In this document: one piece after another, positions 1 to 12,144 of the stretch
Position numbering within the stretch: position 1 is the stretch's first letter
How the letters are laid out: each line of letters starts with the position of its first letter
Assembly: GCA_947172415.1 (NCBI GenBank)
Contig: OX359200.1
Coordinates: 7,200,001 to 7,264,000 of the forward strand
DNA: 64,000 bases
Direction of reading: 5' to 3'
From: Chondrosia reniformis
Taxonomy: Eukaryota > Porifera > Demospongiae > Chondrillida > Chondrillidae
Program-made: the position numbers and the translations under genes
Notes under the pieces: generated by a model
Told to the model about the DNA's origin: nothing
The model's database searches: none
Seen by the model: only the letters and a program-made list of their open reading frames with translations

Positions 1-397
1 TGGGTTTAATGAGTGTTTTGTTAGTTAATTAAGGGGCTGACTCATTCATTAAATGGTTATTACCCATTTCTAATTGTGCCTTTAGATACATTTACTTTCC
101 TAGTTTGAATTATTAAGTACTTAAATATTAATCATTCATGCATTCATTACAGAATAGGCATAGCATGTAGGAAAATAGTATATTAGATTTTTCATACAAG
201 CAATATAATTATAATTTTGAATGAATATATATTATATATGTATGTATGTATGTTTTTACATGTGTTTGGTTGGAGTGACTTCTTCGCATATAAAGTGTCA
301 TACATGTTCAACTGGAACATAAGTAGTTTGATCTTGTACAAAGAGGGTCTTGTTTACATCTTATCTCTCCATCATCCTTAGCCTCCTGCTCCTCTAG
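1..397. other. AT-rich sequence, probably intron of TBC1D31
   Basis: No coding exon is visible. The stretch ends in a pyrimidine-rich tract and an AG directly before the first recognisable TBC1D31 exon. The WD40 half of that protein is absent here, so this is most simply an intron whose upstream exons lie left of the window. Confidence 0.5.
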
Positions 398-3300
398 TTC
401 AAATGAGAGAGGAGGAGTCCTGTTCGGCCAAGTCAAAGGCCAAGGCTCCAAAGAAGACGGTTCAGAGGAAGGTAATGAAAAGCAGTAAATCCAACATCCA
501 GCTGCCTGTCTCACAAGATCAGACTACCTTTAGTGATGAGCCACTACTGGATGAGAGTAGAATGAGGTCCATATTGAAGGGATTTGGGGAATACCCTGCA
601 AAATATAGGTAAGAATACATATATTACTTCACCTATAATCATCTACGTATGCATACCTGTTGTAGTACAATAGTTTGAATTGCTGACAAGAAATTTTTGA
701 GAAATTTCACTCTACCAATTTTCACCTTTTAAATCTTAATTAAACTCTATTAGTCCGTATATTTCTCCTTTTGTAAGACTGTTATGCATTGTTTTGCTGA
801 TACAGGTTGTATCAGTATGCCATTAGCAGAGGAAGCTCTAAGCTGTATCTCTCTAATTAGGCTACCTGCCTTGTATCTGTTGCTGTGTGTGCTATTTGAG
901 TAGACACATGTAGACTTTTGTTTACATTCACAGGTGCTTCATTTGGCGATGTTTGCTGAGACTGCCGGAAAACCACACTTCCTACAGTAATTTGTTGGAT
1001 AAAGGTACACATCCTGCCTTTACTGACCTTCAGAAGAAATATCCAATTAAGAGCAGAAAGCTGGTCAGGGTGTTACAAAGGTGTGCGAGCTGCCTCTTCT
1101 GTATGTACTCTGAGCCAGTGTGTGTGTGTGTGTCTGTGAGAGAGTGACAGTGAGTATTGGAGACAGATGGGACCTCCAAATCAAACCTCCAATTTTTCTA
1201 AATAGCCCAATGTTGTAGAAATGTATCCAAGTGAATTCATACTTTTATATTGTGTATTTGTTTGTTCATTATGTCCTCAGGTCCCTCTCAGTCCTAGCTC
1301 ATTGGGCTCCCATATTTGGAGAGATTGACTACCTCCCACACACTGTGTTTCCATTCGTGAAGTTATTTCAAAACAACCAACTCCTCACATTTGAGATACT
1401 AGCTACTCTATTCAGTGAGTAATGTATGCGTGTACACAACAGCCATTTTATTGTTTGCATGTAAACAACAGCCATTTTATTGTTGCATGTAAACAACAGC
1501 CATTTTATTGTTTGCATGTGCATAACAGCCATTTTATTGTTGCATGTAAACGACAGCCATTTTATTGTTTGCATGGTAGTGAGGTAGAGTACGTGATTGT
1601 TGTTAATAATGTCTTTGGTATTGCTACACATGGTTTGTTTACATGACATGCAGGTAACTGGTGTGTGAACTGGTTTGAATACTTTCCAAATCCTCCTCTG
1701 AATATATTGGCCATGATTGAGAACCTCTTGGCCTATCACGATGGCAGACTATTGGAGCACTTTGTGCAGTATGGAATCACATCACACGTATGTGATCAAC
1801 TTACAAGTAGCCCCTGTATACAGTATTAATACTGCATTCCTATCTGTGTCATGTAATTGGTTGACAGTTGTGTCCATGTTGGTTGACAGTTGTGTCATGT
1901 TGGTTGACAGTAGTGTCGTGTTGGTTGACAGTTGTGACATGTTGATTGACAGTTATGGTTGTGGTTGAGTTATCATTTGCAGGCACATGATGCACATCAC
2001 CACTCACATACAGTACCTTGTCCTCGTTGTGTTCTTAGATGTATGCATGGCCACTGCTCCATACAATGCTTTCAGAAGTGCTGACAAGAGAAGAGTGGCT
2101 TAAAGTCTGGGACCACCTGATTTCCAACCATCCCTCCTTCCTTCTCTTCTTTGTCACTGCCTACCTCACCTCCGCCAGGCAAACGCTCATCAAATGCACT
2201 AGTAAGGATGATTTTGAGGTGAGATTCTTTTACTACTAAACGAAATTTTTAATTTCATAAAACCTAAGTCAAAGATTTATGTGTTTAATATTAGACTTAT
2301 ATGAATGCCATGCTTGACTACTGCAAGGCTATTGATTCTAACACACAATGTGAAGTGCTAGGTAGAAATGTGTATTTCCTCCATATTTTAATCTTATTGC
2401 AACATAGTGACATCATAAATGTATTCATTGCTTAAATACCTTATACCAACTGATGTACATACCTGTGCATGGAAGTGATAACCACGGAAGTGATGTATTT
2501 GTTTGTAAGGTAAATTAAACAGAAGCTTCACTTACTATTTTTAGAAATGTCTTTTTTATGAAGTACCTTACAGTATACGTACATGGCTCTTAGTACATGG
2601 ACAATTTTCTTTTATTTATTTTGTAGTTTTTCTTTCGCCACCACAATGCTGTTGATCTGAATCAGGTATTGAAGGAGACATACCACATGGAGGAGACCAC
2701 GCCCCCTGACCTGAATCCAAAGAGGATGCTTGAACCCTTCATGCCTCTAACAAGAGGGTCTTACCCAGTATTTAACAAGTACCCGAAATTTATTGTAGAT
2801 TATCAGGTAATCTTATGTCCCTGTATTATACATGAATGTATAGTCATTTTTAGCCTTTTATTTTTAATAGTAAATGGCCAACTGTAATTTATATATGTAT
2901 ATACATGTATTGGTATATGTACATTTAAATTACATTGTTGTGCAAGCATATTTGTACCTGTACCTGATAGGTCCAGGAGAGGGAAAGAATTAGGAGAGAA
3001 GAAGTGGAATATTTACAGCAGAGGTCAGTATCTATCATAATGTCAAGTTTTTCATCGCAGAACTCATTTCTTACCTCTCTATGGAAGCTATGTCTGTAAG
3101 GGACAGTGAGGTATTTACCTGGTGAGGTGATTGTTTTGATTAAACTTGAGCCATGATTCTAAACTGGAAAACAGGCCATGAGGTAGTTGTATTTGATTTG
3201 TCAGCTGTGGGGAAAGTAATAAATATATTATTTTTAATTTGGTGATGTCATGGTCATGTTGTCAGTGGAGTGATGGTGTGGGGATTGGGTTATATATAGA

Positions 3301-6300
3301 TCTCTCCATATATATATATATATATAGTATTTATTTATAGCCACCAAGTTTACATAACATATACCCAAGTGTAAACAGAAAGAGGCATTGGTGTGCTCTT
3401 AGGAGAGAGGCGGGGTCTCACCATAACAACCAAACAATAATAAAAACAACAATAACCACAACACAGGCCACCCTAGAATTGTTGTATTAGTAAGGATGCC
3501 TTACTGTATTTTTGTATTTACTAAACTTTATAACAGTATAGAGTGTAGATATGTATTTCACAGACTGTAGATATTTCATATACTATGATGGGGCATGTTT
3601 GTCATCCTATAGATTATTATTAGTTCCATCTGTTGAGCTATGGGCTACATCATTAAGGGGAACCTCCTAGTCTGCAACTGGTTGAGTGTATTCATTGCTT
3701 TGTTGACATTGATTTGGGTGCAGAACTCAGGCTGTGTATGTACTACTTGTTTACCCGGTTTTGCTTCAAGTGCTGAGTAAATATGCATTTTGGTGATGTC
3801 TCACTCCTGGTCTGAAACACATCCCATAGACAAGCTACCCTTGAGATGGAGCACATGGCTGAGCAGCGGAAGCACGAAGAAGAAGCTTGGTACAGACAAC
3901 AGGAGATGTTGCAAGAAGCTGAACAACAGCGCAGACAGATAATTGAACTGGAGGAGAAGAAGTTGAAAGATCAAAGAACAAGGTTCTCCTAATAATCTTA
4001 TGATTTCCATTTATAAACTAATTTTATTCTCATATACATATATGTATTCAGCCTACGTATGTATTATTTGTTATTAATCCAACAACGAGTACTCTCTTTA
4101 AATTTCATGAACAATCTAAAAAATTACAGTGTGACTATATGAAATGGTTGTGGTTTGATTATCATTGTGTATCTATTGTTAAGGTTGAGAGCCATGAAGA
4201 GGGAGATGAAAGTGAATGAACTAAAAGTGCTGGACAAAGCCAGACAGCGTTTTCTACAGTACCAGCAGACAGCCAAGGAAATAGAAATCCAACGACTAGA
4301 TGACGAAATCAAGAGAAAGGTGATCATTAATTAGATAGCATGTCAACAGTACATGAAGATGTGCATACATGTACATATAAAAGGGTCAGTAAAATTTGAA
4401 AGGGTCTTCCCTGCATTTCCAGAACTACGTGGCCTATTAGTTACATTTACAATCAGGATTCTGCATCATGCCCCACGTTGAAGAAATAGGAGACTTTAAG
4501 ATCTGAAGCAGATCTTAAAGCTTCAATGTCTCATTATTCAAATCTGGATTTTACCCAATGAAGAGACATGACCTGTGTTACCATTGTGTAATATTAAGCA
4601 ATGGAAAGTACCACAGGTAAATATAATTGTGGTTTCCAGGGATTGTGTGGTAGCTGCTTTACAAGAAAATCCAGGTAAAATCCCCATGGTTTTATGGTCT
4701 GACTTATTAGAATTCTTCTGACTCAGCAGTAAACAGGGTTCTAGGGTGGAAGGCTAAATTCAAATTTTGTCCTTAATATACATAACCTTTGTTGTACCAA
4801 TGGACTTGTAAATACCAACATAAATAAAATGTTTACCCTGCAGTTTAACAGCTGCAGGACTATGCGGCCAGATTTAATATCCTACGTATATTCTTCTATT
4901 AATTCATGTTATTCATGTAAATGTGTATGGATAATCATTTTTCTTACATTATGACTAATATGCAGTGAGATACATGATTGCAATTTATTAAAAACATTAT
5001 ATGTGTTATATCATCTCTATTTTTCGGTGCTGTATGTACATGTTTACTCACAGTGGTGATGTGATGACTGTAGTGATTATGTGTAGGTGCTATATATACG
5101 TACATGTTGCCTCACAGTGGTGATGACTGTAGTGATTATGTGTAGGTGCTATATATACGTACATGTTGCCTCACAGTGGTGATGACTGTAGTGATTATGT
5201 GTAGGTGCTATATATACGTACATGTTTACTCACAGTGGTGATGTGATGACTGTAGTGATTATGTGTAGGTGCTATATATACGTACATGTTGCCTCACAGT
5301 GGTGATGACTGTAGTGATTATGTGTAGGTGCTATATATACGTACATGTTGCCTCACAGTGGTGATGACTGTAGTGATTATGTGTAGGTGCTATATATACG
5401 TACATGTTTACTCACAGTGGTGATGACTGTAGTGATTATGTGTAGGTGCTATATATACGTACATGTTTACTCACAGTGGTGATGTGATGACTGTAGTGAT
5501 TATGTGTAGGTGCTATATATACGTACATGTTGCCTCACAGTGGTGATGTGATGACTGTAGTGATTATGTGTAGGTGCTGCAACGTGAGCACGAGACTAAG
5601 GCTGCATTAGATGAGCTTGATGTGCAAGCTTTGGAAGTAGAAACACAGAAATCCTCTCTCCAACAGGTTAGCAGGTTTATGAGTAATCTAAAAGGACCAT
5701 TTGCATGCATGCATACTACATCAATCCTGCAGTAAGGTCTATAGGGAACTAAACCTAGTTATAGGTTTGGATGAGGATACAAGAGTTTTCTCTTTATTCT
5801 CCTTTGCTCTACTGGGCCAGACAGCTGTTTCCAGACCCATCCTTTGTCAGTGACCCTGGAAGTCCTCTATGCATGCATGTTTTACTTGGAACAATGCAAG
5901 AGCTTTTGGAAGTTGTGAATTTTGATTGTTTTCCTTTCAATTTCAACTCCAATTATTAGGCACTGTATCGTAGACATGAAGAAGCTATCCAGAGACTTCA
6001 GGCTAAGAAGGAGGCCATTCTCCAACAGCTAGACCTGGAGAAAGATGTTGATTTGAGAGAGTTAAGTGACAATGGAAAGGATGTTAGGAGGGACATTCGT
6101 GATGAGCAGATGAGATTGGCAAGAGTTCAAGCTGCAAACGTTGAGCCAGATGTGGAATTTGAACAAGTTAAAACAAAGAAAGATATTTTAACTGAAATGC
6201 AACATGACAAGGTTTGTAATGGTGCCAAGCAATTCTTTCCCAGTTAAGACTTGATTCATATTTTCTACAGATATGTACATACACACATAAACAAATATTC

Positions 6301-8028
6301 AGATAATATAGAGCACTGAGTGTTTAGGTAGATTGATGTATATACATATAGTAGTAGTATATTAATGGAAATACACCTGAATATTGGAATAGGTGCAGGC
6401 AAGGCTTTTGGAGAAGAACATTGCTGAGAAACAGCTTCATGAAACACTCAAGGCCCTATCTAAAGCAGAGGTAGTGTTCATCTGGTGTCAACACAGTTTA
6501 CTTGCAGACTTGTCATATTCTAAATGTTTACATAAGCCAGACATGAATAAGATTGATAATTTTAGTTGACCTACTGGACATACTGTACATATATTATTCC
6601 TAATGTGAATGTATGTGTATGTAGAAGGTTGGAATGTACGACAAGAAAGGTGAACTTGATAAATTGCAACAACTTTCTATTCATAAGACAGAGTGTCCTG
6701 ACAGTTTAGAGGAGATGTCTGACTCCCTAACGGATCCGGAACTCACCAGTCTAACTGCCACTAGCACTAGTGAAGGTAATTAATATGCATCTGTTTGTTC
6801 ATCAATATGTGTAGTATGATATTTCTATATATGGTCAATATTCATGTGCATGCACATATGTACGTATGTAGTATGACGGTATACAGTACATACACTTTTA
6901 TTTATTCAGGAAAATACACTACTTTTAGTTGCAATTCTGTGAAATCGATCAAGCACGTTTGTGTAGTCGACCAGCTGTTCCCTACCTGTCTCTTTCCTAT
7001 ATCTCAGAGGAGACACATTTCTTCACAAAGTGTACATTTGACTGTAGTGATTTAAGAACTTGACTACATAATACATTTTATTGTGCCGATTAGTTGATAA
7101 TTTGAGCGTGAGATTAACAAAGTCCAACTCCGGCGAGTCTCTCTCAGTGTGCTGTTCAAATAATTTCCTCTCTTGTTAAGCTTACCAGCTGTTTAGTACA
7201 ATGAAATTTATATAATGTATATATAGGTCACTAAGGTACGTGTGTGTACATGTGTGTATATATAGGTCACTAAGGTACGTGTGTGTATATATAGGTCACT
7301 AAGGTACATGTGTGTATATATAGGTCACTAAGGTACGTGTGTGTATATATAGGTCACTAAGGTACGTGTGTGTATATATAGGTCACTAAGGTACGTGTGT
7401 GTATATATAGGTCACTAAGGTACGAGTGTGTATATATAGGTCACTAAGGTACGTGTGTGTATATATAGGTCACTAAGGTACATGTGTGTATATATAGGTC
7501 ACTAAGGTACGTGTGTGTATATATAGGTCACTAAGGTACGTGTGTGTATATATAGGTCACTAAGGTACATGTGTGTATATATAGGTCACTAAGGTACGAG
7601 TGTGTATATATAGGTCACTAAGGTACGTGTGTGTATATATAGGTCACTAAGGTACGTGTGTGTATATATAGGTCACTAAGGTACATGTGTGTATATATAG
7701 GTCACTAAGGTACGAGTGTGTATATATAGGTCACTAAGGTACGTGTGTGTATATATAGGTCACTAAGGTACGAGTGTGTATATATAGGTCACTAAGGTAC
7801 GAGTGTGTATATATAGGTCACTAAGGTGTATGTTCCTATGTCCATTTTACCTATAATTTTGTTTACTTAGTGTCTGACTGGGTAAGAAGGAGAAGTGAGC
7901 TAGACCAACAGGAGGCAGAGTTGTTGAGTAAAGTACACGACTTGAGACAAAAACTTGTAAAGAGTACAGTTCTTGGAAATAGTACATATGCCAAAAGAGA
8001 ACCTTCAAGCAGTCAGGTAGACCTGTAA
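398..8028 (+). CDS. TBC1D31: TBC1 domain family member 31 (partial, N-terminus outside window)
   Basis: TBC1D31 (WDR67) is a centriolar-satellite/ciliary protein with WD40 repeats, a TBC (RabGAP-like) domain and a C-terminal coiled coil. Fourteen exons fit in phase: 398-608, 934-1080, 1281-1414, 1654-1787, 2039-2218, 2627-2806, 2971-3023, 3830-3982, 4184-4319, 5574-5666, 5960-6211, 6393-6470, 6625-6775 and 7871-8028, about 686 codons. Diagnostic TBC segments are LRLPENHTSYSNL, KKYPIKSRKL, FPFVKLFQNNQLL, WFEYFPNPP, SEVLTREEWLK and YPVFNKYPKFIVDYQ. From 2971 the protein is Glu/Lys/Arg/Gln-rich coiled coil. The first visible exon opens in phase from upstream and no WD40 repeats are present, so the 5' end is missing. 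No frame breaks were seen. The family is assigned from memory of the vertebrate protein; exon edges are inferred. Confidence 0.93.
1437..1577 (+). repeat. 27-28 bp minisatellite with CCATTTTA core
   Basis: Five to six copies of a unit built on ACAGCCATTTTATTG plus TTTGCATGTAA, inside a TBC1D31 intron. On the minus strand each copy reads TAAAATGGCTGT, which matches the YY1-type core (AAnATGGC). Both strands stay open across it, so the apparent small ORFs are repeat artefacts. Confidence 0.9.
1857..1955 (+). repeat. 21-bp minisatellite
   Basis: About five imperfect copies of a unit built on TTGGTTGACAGTTGTGTCATG, in the TBC1D31 intron before the exon at 2039. Confidence 0.85.
5036..5573 (+). 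repeat. ~59-bp minisatellite containing copies of a 3' splice site
   Basis: About nine copies of a 59-64 bp unit with GATTATGTGTAG/GTGCT at its end. The last copy provides the actual acceptor and first bases of the exon at 5574, which continues GCAACG, whereas internal copies continue ATATATACG. Copies differ by a 5-bp indel (GATGTGATGACTG or GATGACTG) and by TTACTCAC or GCCTCAC. Confidence 0.92.
5739..5870 (-). mobile_element. Dispersed repeat with degenerate hammerhead-like core (copy 1)
   Basis: Related to 46271-46425. Both begin with TATAGGGAACTAAACCT-type sequence and share the GGCCAGACAGC and TCAGTGACCCTGG-type blocks. Read on the minus strand it holds CTGACAA (5844-5850), then GAAAC, a four-base loop, and GTC ending at 5820. 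That order is a hammerhead core with two changes in the CUGANGA box. It lies in a TBC1D31 intron, antisense to the gene. Confidence 0.55.
7222..7828 (+). repeat. ~29-bp minisatellite in last TBC1D31 intron
   Basis: About twenty copies of TATATATAGGTCACTAAGG followed by TACGTGTGTG, with variants TACATGTGTG and TACGAGTGTG. Each copy contains TATATAG/GT, a plausible 3' splice acceptor. The array ends about 40 bp before the true acceptor of the exon at 7871. Confidence 0.93.
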
Positions 8029-8167
8029 CCTAGCAACCAGCTTGGGATCTGTAGTCAGTTTATGAACCTCTTAAAGCTTTTGTCCATCTTACTTTATATA
8101 TATCACATATATATACATAATAACTGTAACTTTGCAGGTAAAATGTTACGTTTTTGTGATTGGCTCC

Positions 8168-8198
8168 AATAAATGTATATTTCAAGATTAATTTTATT
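8168..8198. terminator. Facing poly(A) signals of convergent genes
   Basis: AATAAA on the plus strand (8168-8173) lies 140 bp after the TBC1D31 stop. Its complement TTTATT (8193-8198) gives AATAAA on the minus strand about 130 bp after the stop of the small secreted gene. Cleavage 10-30 bp past each signal would make the transcripts overlap tail to tail. Confidence 0.6.
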
Positions 8199-8326
8199 GA
8201 GTGCATTGTACAAGTTGATAAAATTAAAATGATACAGTTAAAACATTTTAAGTTGATGATTTGTCTTAAGTGAGCTTGAACAATGGTTGTAATGTCAAAT
8301 AATCAAATGATTTACATAGTTCATTA

Positions 8327-9132
8327 TTAGCATTCATTTTTATTAGTTTGGTTCCAATTGCAATAGTAAGGTTTAAGATCTCGAAAATAAGTTCTGTAAT
8401 TCCCAATATCCATCTTAATCTTGTGAACTTCGTTAACAGCCTTTTGAATAAACTCTGGTAAACCTCCATCCATTTCAACCACTGACGTATTGTAGGTACA
8501 CTCTGCATTCTGACATCCACACTTGTTGTGCTTCAACTAAAATGTTTCCACATGACAATTTAATTTTTATAAATATAATGATTAGAACGAGTAAGCCAAT
8601 TTGCTAATGTCTCTATTAATTTTTAATTCTGAATTTAAGTACACAACTTACCAGAATGTCTACATCTTCCTTTAATTCAACTGTCTTTTGTAACAGACTG
8701 GAACACATTGCAATTGAACTGTTTTCCAGGCTTGAATCATTGCATACGTTAGTTCCTAGCTCTACAATGCCATTCAACTTGGGGAGATATTTGCTACCTA
8801 ACTCTGACAGCAACTCAATTTTATTCCATGATCTGTTTTCCGGATTAGCAGGTATAGTCACTGAGTACTAAAAATTTATGAGAGCTTGTACATTTGGCAA
8901 GATAATGTTAATGCTTATTAATTCTTACTTTTAATCTAGTTTCATAACAGGTTGCAGCTCTCAAATACACTCTTGCTTTGCAGTAGATGTCCTCAAATGA
9001 AGACATACCTACTCTGGAATTCACTATCATAGCACTGCAATGACTGGGCAAAGCTATCCCTATTGGCATGCTCCAACTGCAGTCAACCAACACAATTAGC
9101 AAAATTACTCTTCTTGCAAAACTCTTAATCAT
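8327..9132 (-). CDS. Small secreted Cys-rich protein, paralog 1
   Basis: I do not recognise this family. Three exons join in phase 0: 8929-9132, 8652-8867 and 8327-8536, giving 209 aa. I chose the start at 9132 because it gives a typical signal peptide (MIKSFARRVILLIVLVDCSW). An upstream in-frame start at 9180 would put charged residues before it. Motifs shared with the genes at 10794 and 13833 are LPSHC and FEDIYC in exon 1, YLPKLNGIVELG, NVC and MCSSLLQK with LKEDVDIL in exon 2, and KCGC, C and TYNTS in exon 3. Exon 2 encodes 72 residues, as in paralog 2. Amphipathic segments and phase-0 introns would suit a small helical extracellular ligand, but that is inference. It is convergent with TBC1D31. 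Confidence 0.72.
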
Positions 9133-9227
9133 TTTCAATACTCTTCTAATGGAAATACTCCAAATTTGCTCTTTACTCACTTCTTCTCCTTTGTTGTTTT
9201 CTGACTATTTGCAGCCCCTGAGATCCT

Positions 9228-9235
9228 ATTTATAC
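9228..9235 (-). promoter_or_regulatory. TATA box of paralog 1
   Basis: Minus strand reads TATAAATA about 96 bp before the ATG at 9132. A TATA-type box lies at a similar distance before both paralogs. Confidence 0.55.
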
Positions 9236-10793
9236 TTGAAGCTTTTCCTACTGAAGGTGGTCTAGTATACATTTCAGGAAGTACCTGTAATTTGTAATTT
9301 ATTAGTCAGAGTATTAATGAGATGATAATTATATTCATAGCTATTATAGGAAAAACCAACTTTTGCCTTGTTGCCATGTGATAATACAAATTGCATCTGG
9401 AAAGTAAATTTCTAAACTACTATTTATGTTATGTCTAGATCTATCTTGTACATATTTACCTTTATATATAAATACACCCAGTGGAGAAAGGAAGAAAAGA
9501 AGCCTATCTAACTGTATCCTAATCCAAAGTTTTATAAGTCATTAGCTATACAGTCTAAGGTAATTGTGTGTACTTTCTCCTTGCCTTGTGTTTCCTTAGC
9601 TCCGTAACCATGATAACCATAGTTTTTGGAATATAGCTCATCTCAGAAAATATGATTGTCAATTCTTACTGTATAAATTTTGCAGTTTTGGCCCTGTGCA
9701 TGTTACACCTCTAGTTGCAGCTAGTGACGCTGTCAGAATATCCCTTTTCTAAGGGAAAACTCATATTTGTATATATATATAGTAGAATGATGTATTGTTT
9801 TCAGTAGAGGAATGAAGTTTTGTAATTTAAACTTACATTTCCCAATTGGTAGAACTTGTCACTATAAATTTTCCATAGTTAGATGTACGTACATACATAA
9901 CTCTGAACAAATGATTTCCAATTTGAAAGTCAACCTTATTTTCAATGTTACATTTAATGTACAAACAAGCATTCCACAGGTTGGATCAACTGGTCTGGTT
10001 ACATAGCAACAGACAGGCAACAGGTATATAGTAATGTGTTGTTTCACAAAGTACTCTCAATTCACAGGATATTGACAGTTAATATAGCAAGTGATATATC
10101 CTGGGGAAGTTATTGGCACGTAGGTAGACGTAGAGTGTTCCTTTTACTTTCAGTGTAACATTAAAAGTTGCTTGATGTATTGTATTACTTATATAAAACA
10201 ACAGGAAATGTATAACCATTAATCATACACTGATACAAGCTGTTTCTACGTAAGTACGTATAAAAGTTTAAATTCACCTCATTAAAATATTCAATTAGTT
10301 AAGGTTATATAATTTAAAGGTTCTGATGTTGTAGGTTATGTTGGTGTGTGTGTTTGTAAATCTCTCTTTTGATATGATTTGTTAGATAGCTTCTCTATAT
10401 ATAGGTTTGAATACATATTTATATTTATATTACATCCAACTTGAGGCTATACTATAGTGTTAAGTTCAGTATATAAAGTTTATATATTCACGATCTTACA
10501 AATTAATACATGCATGTGTGTATTGTTATATATTTAATTTATATAGTCCCTTTCCCATACATATGTACGTACATACTTCTCACTAGTACTAATATACACA
10601 TACTGTATGTGTCCAATCTTCATTGCATATATATTAATTACAATAAAATATATTTGATTTAAAAAGAGAAAAGTATGCGTATATACACGTACGTACTATA
10701 TTTCCGAACTTGTTTAGTACTTATTTATATACATATTTTATAAATATATCTGTAGTAAAAATATCTTAAAAAGTGTTAAAAGGACTTTAACCA
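9236..10793. other. AT-rich intergenic sequence, no gene seen
   Basis: No ORF longer than about 65 codons and no exon-like segment with splice signals was found. It has many TATA and ACGTAC tracts and separates the two minus-strand secreted genes. Confidence 0.6.
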
Positions 10794-12060
10794 TTAAAAG
10801 CAAGACGCACTGCAGTAAAGGGTGTATACAGCCTTTTTTGAGGTTGCTGTGAGAGCATTTAGTCGGCTGCTGTAATCCAGCACTTCTTCAGAAATTAAAT
10901 TAGCTTTCCTCAGAAAGTAGGGAAATGTTACTTGTTCATTTGTCTGACTTTCCGTTGCATTTGAGTATGTGCAGGAGCTGTCACATCCGCATCTCACATT
11001 CTTGAGCTGTACAGAGGAAACAGAAATGGGATTTACCTGTATGTAGTAGGATATAGAATCCAAACCCCTGGTACCATTTTCCTTCACCACTGATCTATGG
11101 CCGTTAGCATGCATATGTACACTTAATGCTGTCTTTAGCATATGGTGTAAACACAACACTTTGTTAGTGTACATATAATATTGAGACAATTAAAGTGTCA
11201 CATAATATTTGGGATAATCTACTTATTATAATTAAGGCTATATATATATATATATGTATGTCCAACCTATATAAGAAGGCATAAGGCTCAATCTCTTATT
11301 AATACACTAATGTCTGTTACTGCTCCATTGACATATCTATTATGCTGAAATAGACTTGTATTATGACAAAGTATTCAAATAGTGTATATGTGATTTACCA
11401 ATACGTCCAAGTCTTGGTGAAGATATGTCACCTTTCTCAGTATGCTGTCACACATTTTTCCTATACTAGCATCTGTTTCGTTGTCAAGATGACTGCACAC
11501 TACCACTCCCAGTCCCTTCAACCCTTTCAGCCTAGGCAGATAAGTACTACCATATATGGAGAGAATTTCATCTGCTGAATCACCTGAAGGCAAAATTGAG
11601 CTACTAATTTCAATCTAAAGGAGATAATTGGGAAAAGAAAGAGAGATATAGCCTATGATAATATATGTATTTTTAGTATTAGACATGCAGTGTATTTAAG
11701 TACGTACATATGTACATCTATGTATTTATATATTGTATACATACCATTAGCAATATAAGTCTATTGTATATATTGCAATTAACAATATATACGTATAACT
11801 AAAATTATAAGCAGTATGTATATATGTAAGTAGTCATATACAGTGAGTACCACAGTTATACTCACATTAGCTCTGTTTGCATAAACAAAAGATGCTTGAA
11901 ATATATCAAACGAGCTGCAGGCGATGTCCTCATAAGTCGGTACAAAGAGCTCTCTTCCAGCAGAGCAGTGTTCAGGTAGACTAGTGTTTCCCAGTGGCAT
12001 GCCATACACACCTCTTGACACCAACATTATCAAAACTATACTGCTAACAAAGAACTTCAT
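10794..12060 (-). CDS. Small secreted Cys-rich protein, paralog 2
   Basis: Three exons in phase 0: 11866-12060, 11399-11614 and 10794-11006, giving 207 aa. The ATG at 12060 opens a clean signal peptide (MKFFVSSIVLIMLVSRGVYG) followed by MPLGNTSLPEHC. Paralog 1 has the parallel MPIGIALPSHC. Shared motifs are YEDIAC, YLPRLKGLKGLG with VVVC, MCDSILRK with LHQDLDVL, and RCGC followed by SSCTYSNAT. N-glycosylation sequons are present (NTS, NAT). Sequence identity to paralog 1 is low outside these motifs, while exon lengths (65/72/71 against 68/72/70 codons) and intron phases match. This looks like an old duplication under structural constraint. Function unknown. Confidence 0.74.
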
Positions 12061-12136
12061 AATTTATCTCGAATAAGTTAAAAATACTTTATAACTTGAT
12101 TTACAATTGATGATGCTTGGAATAAATTGCAATTGT

Positions 12137-12144
12137 CTTTTATA
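12137..12144 (-). promoter_or_regulatory. TATA box of paralog 2
   Basis: Minus strand reads TATAAAAG, 77-84 bp upstream of the ATG at 12060. Confidence 0.6.
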
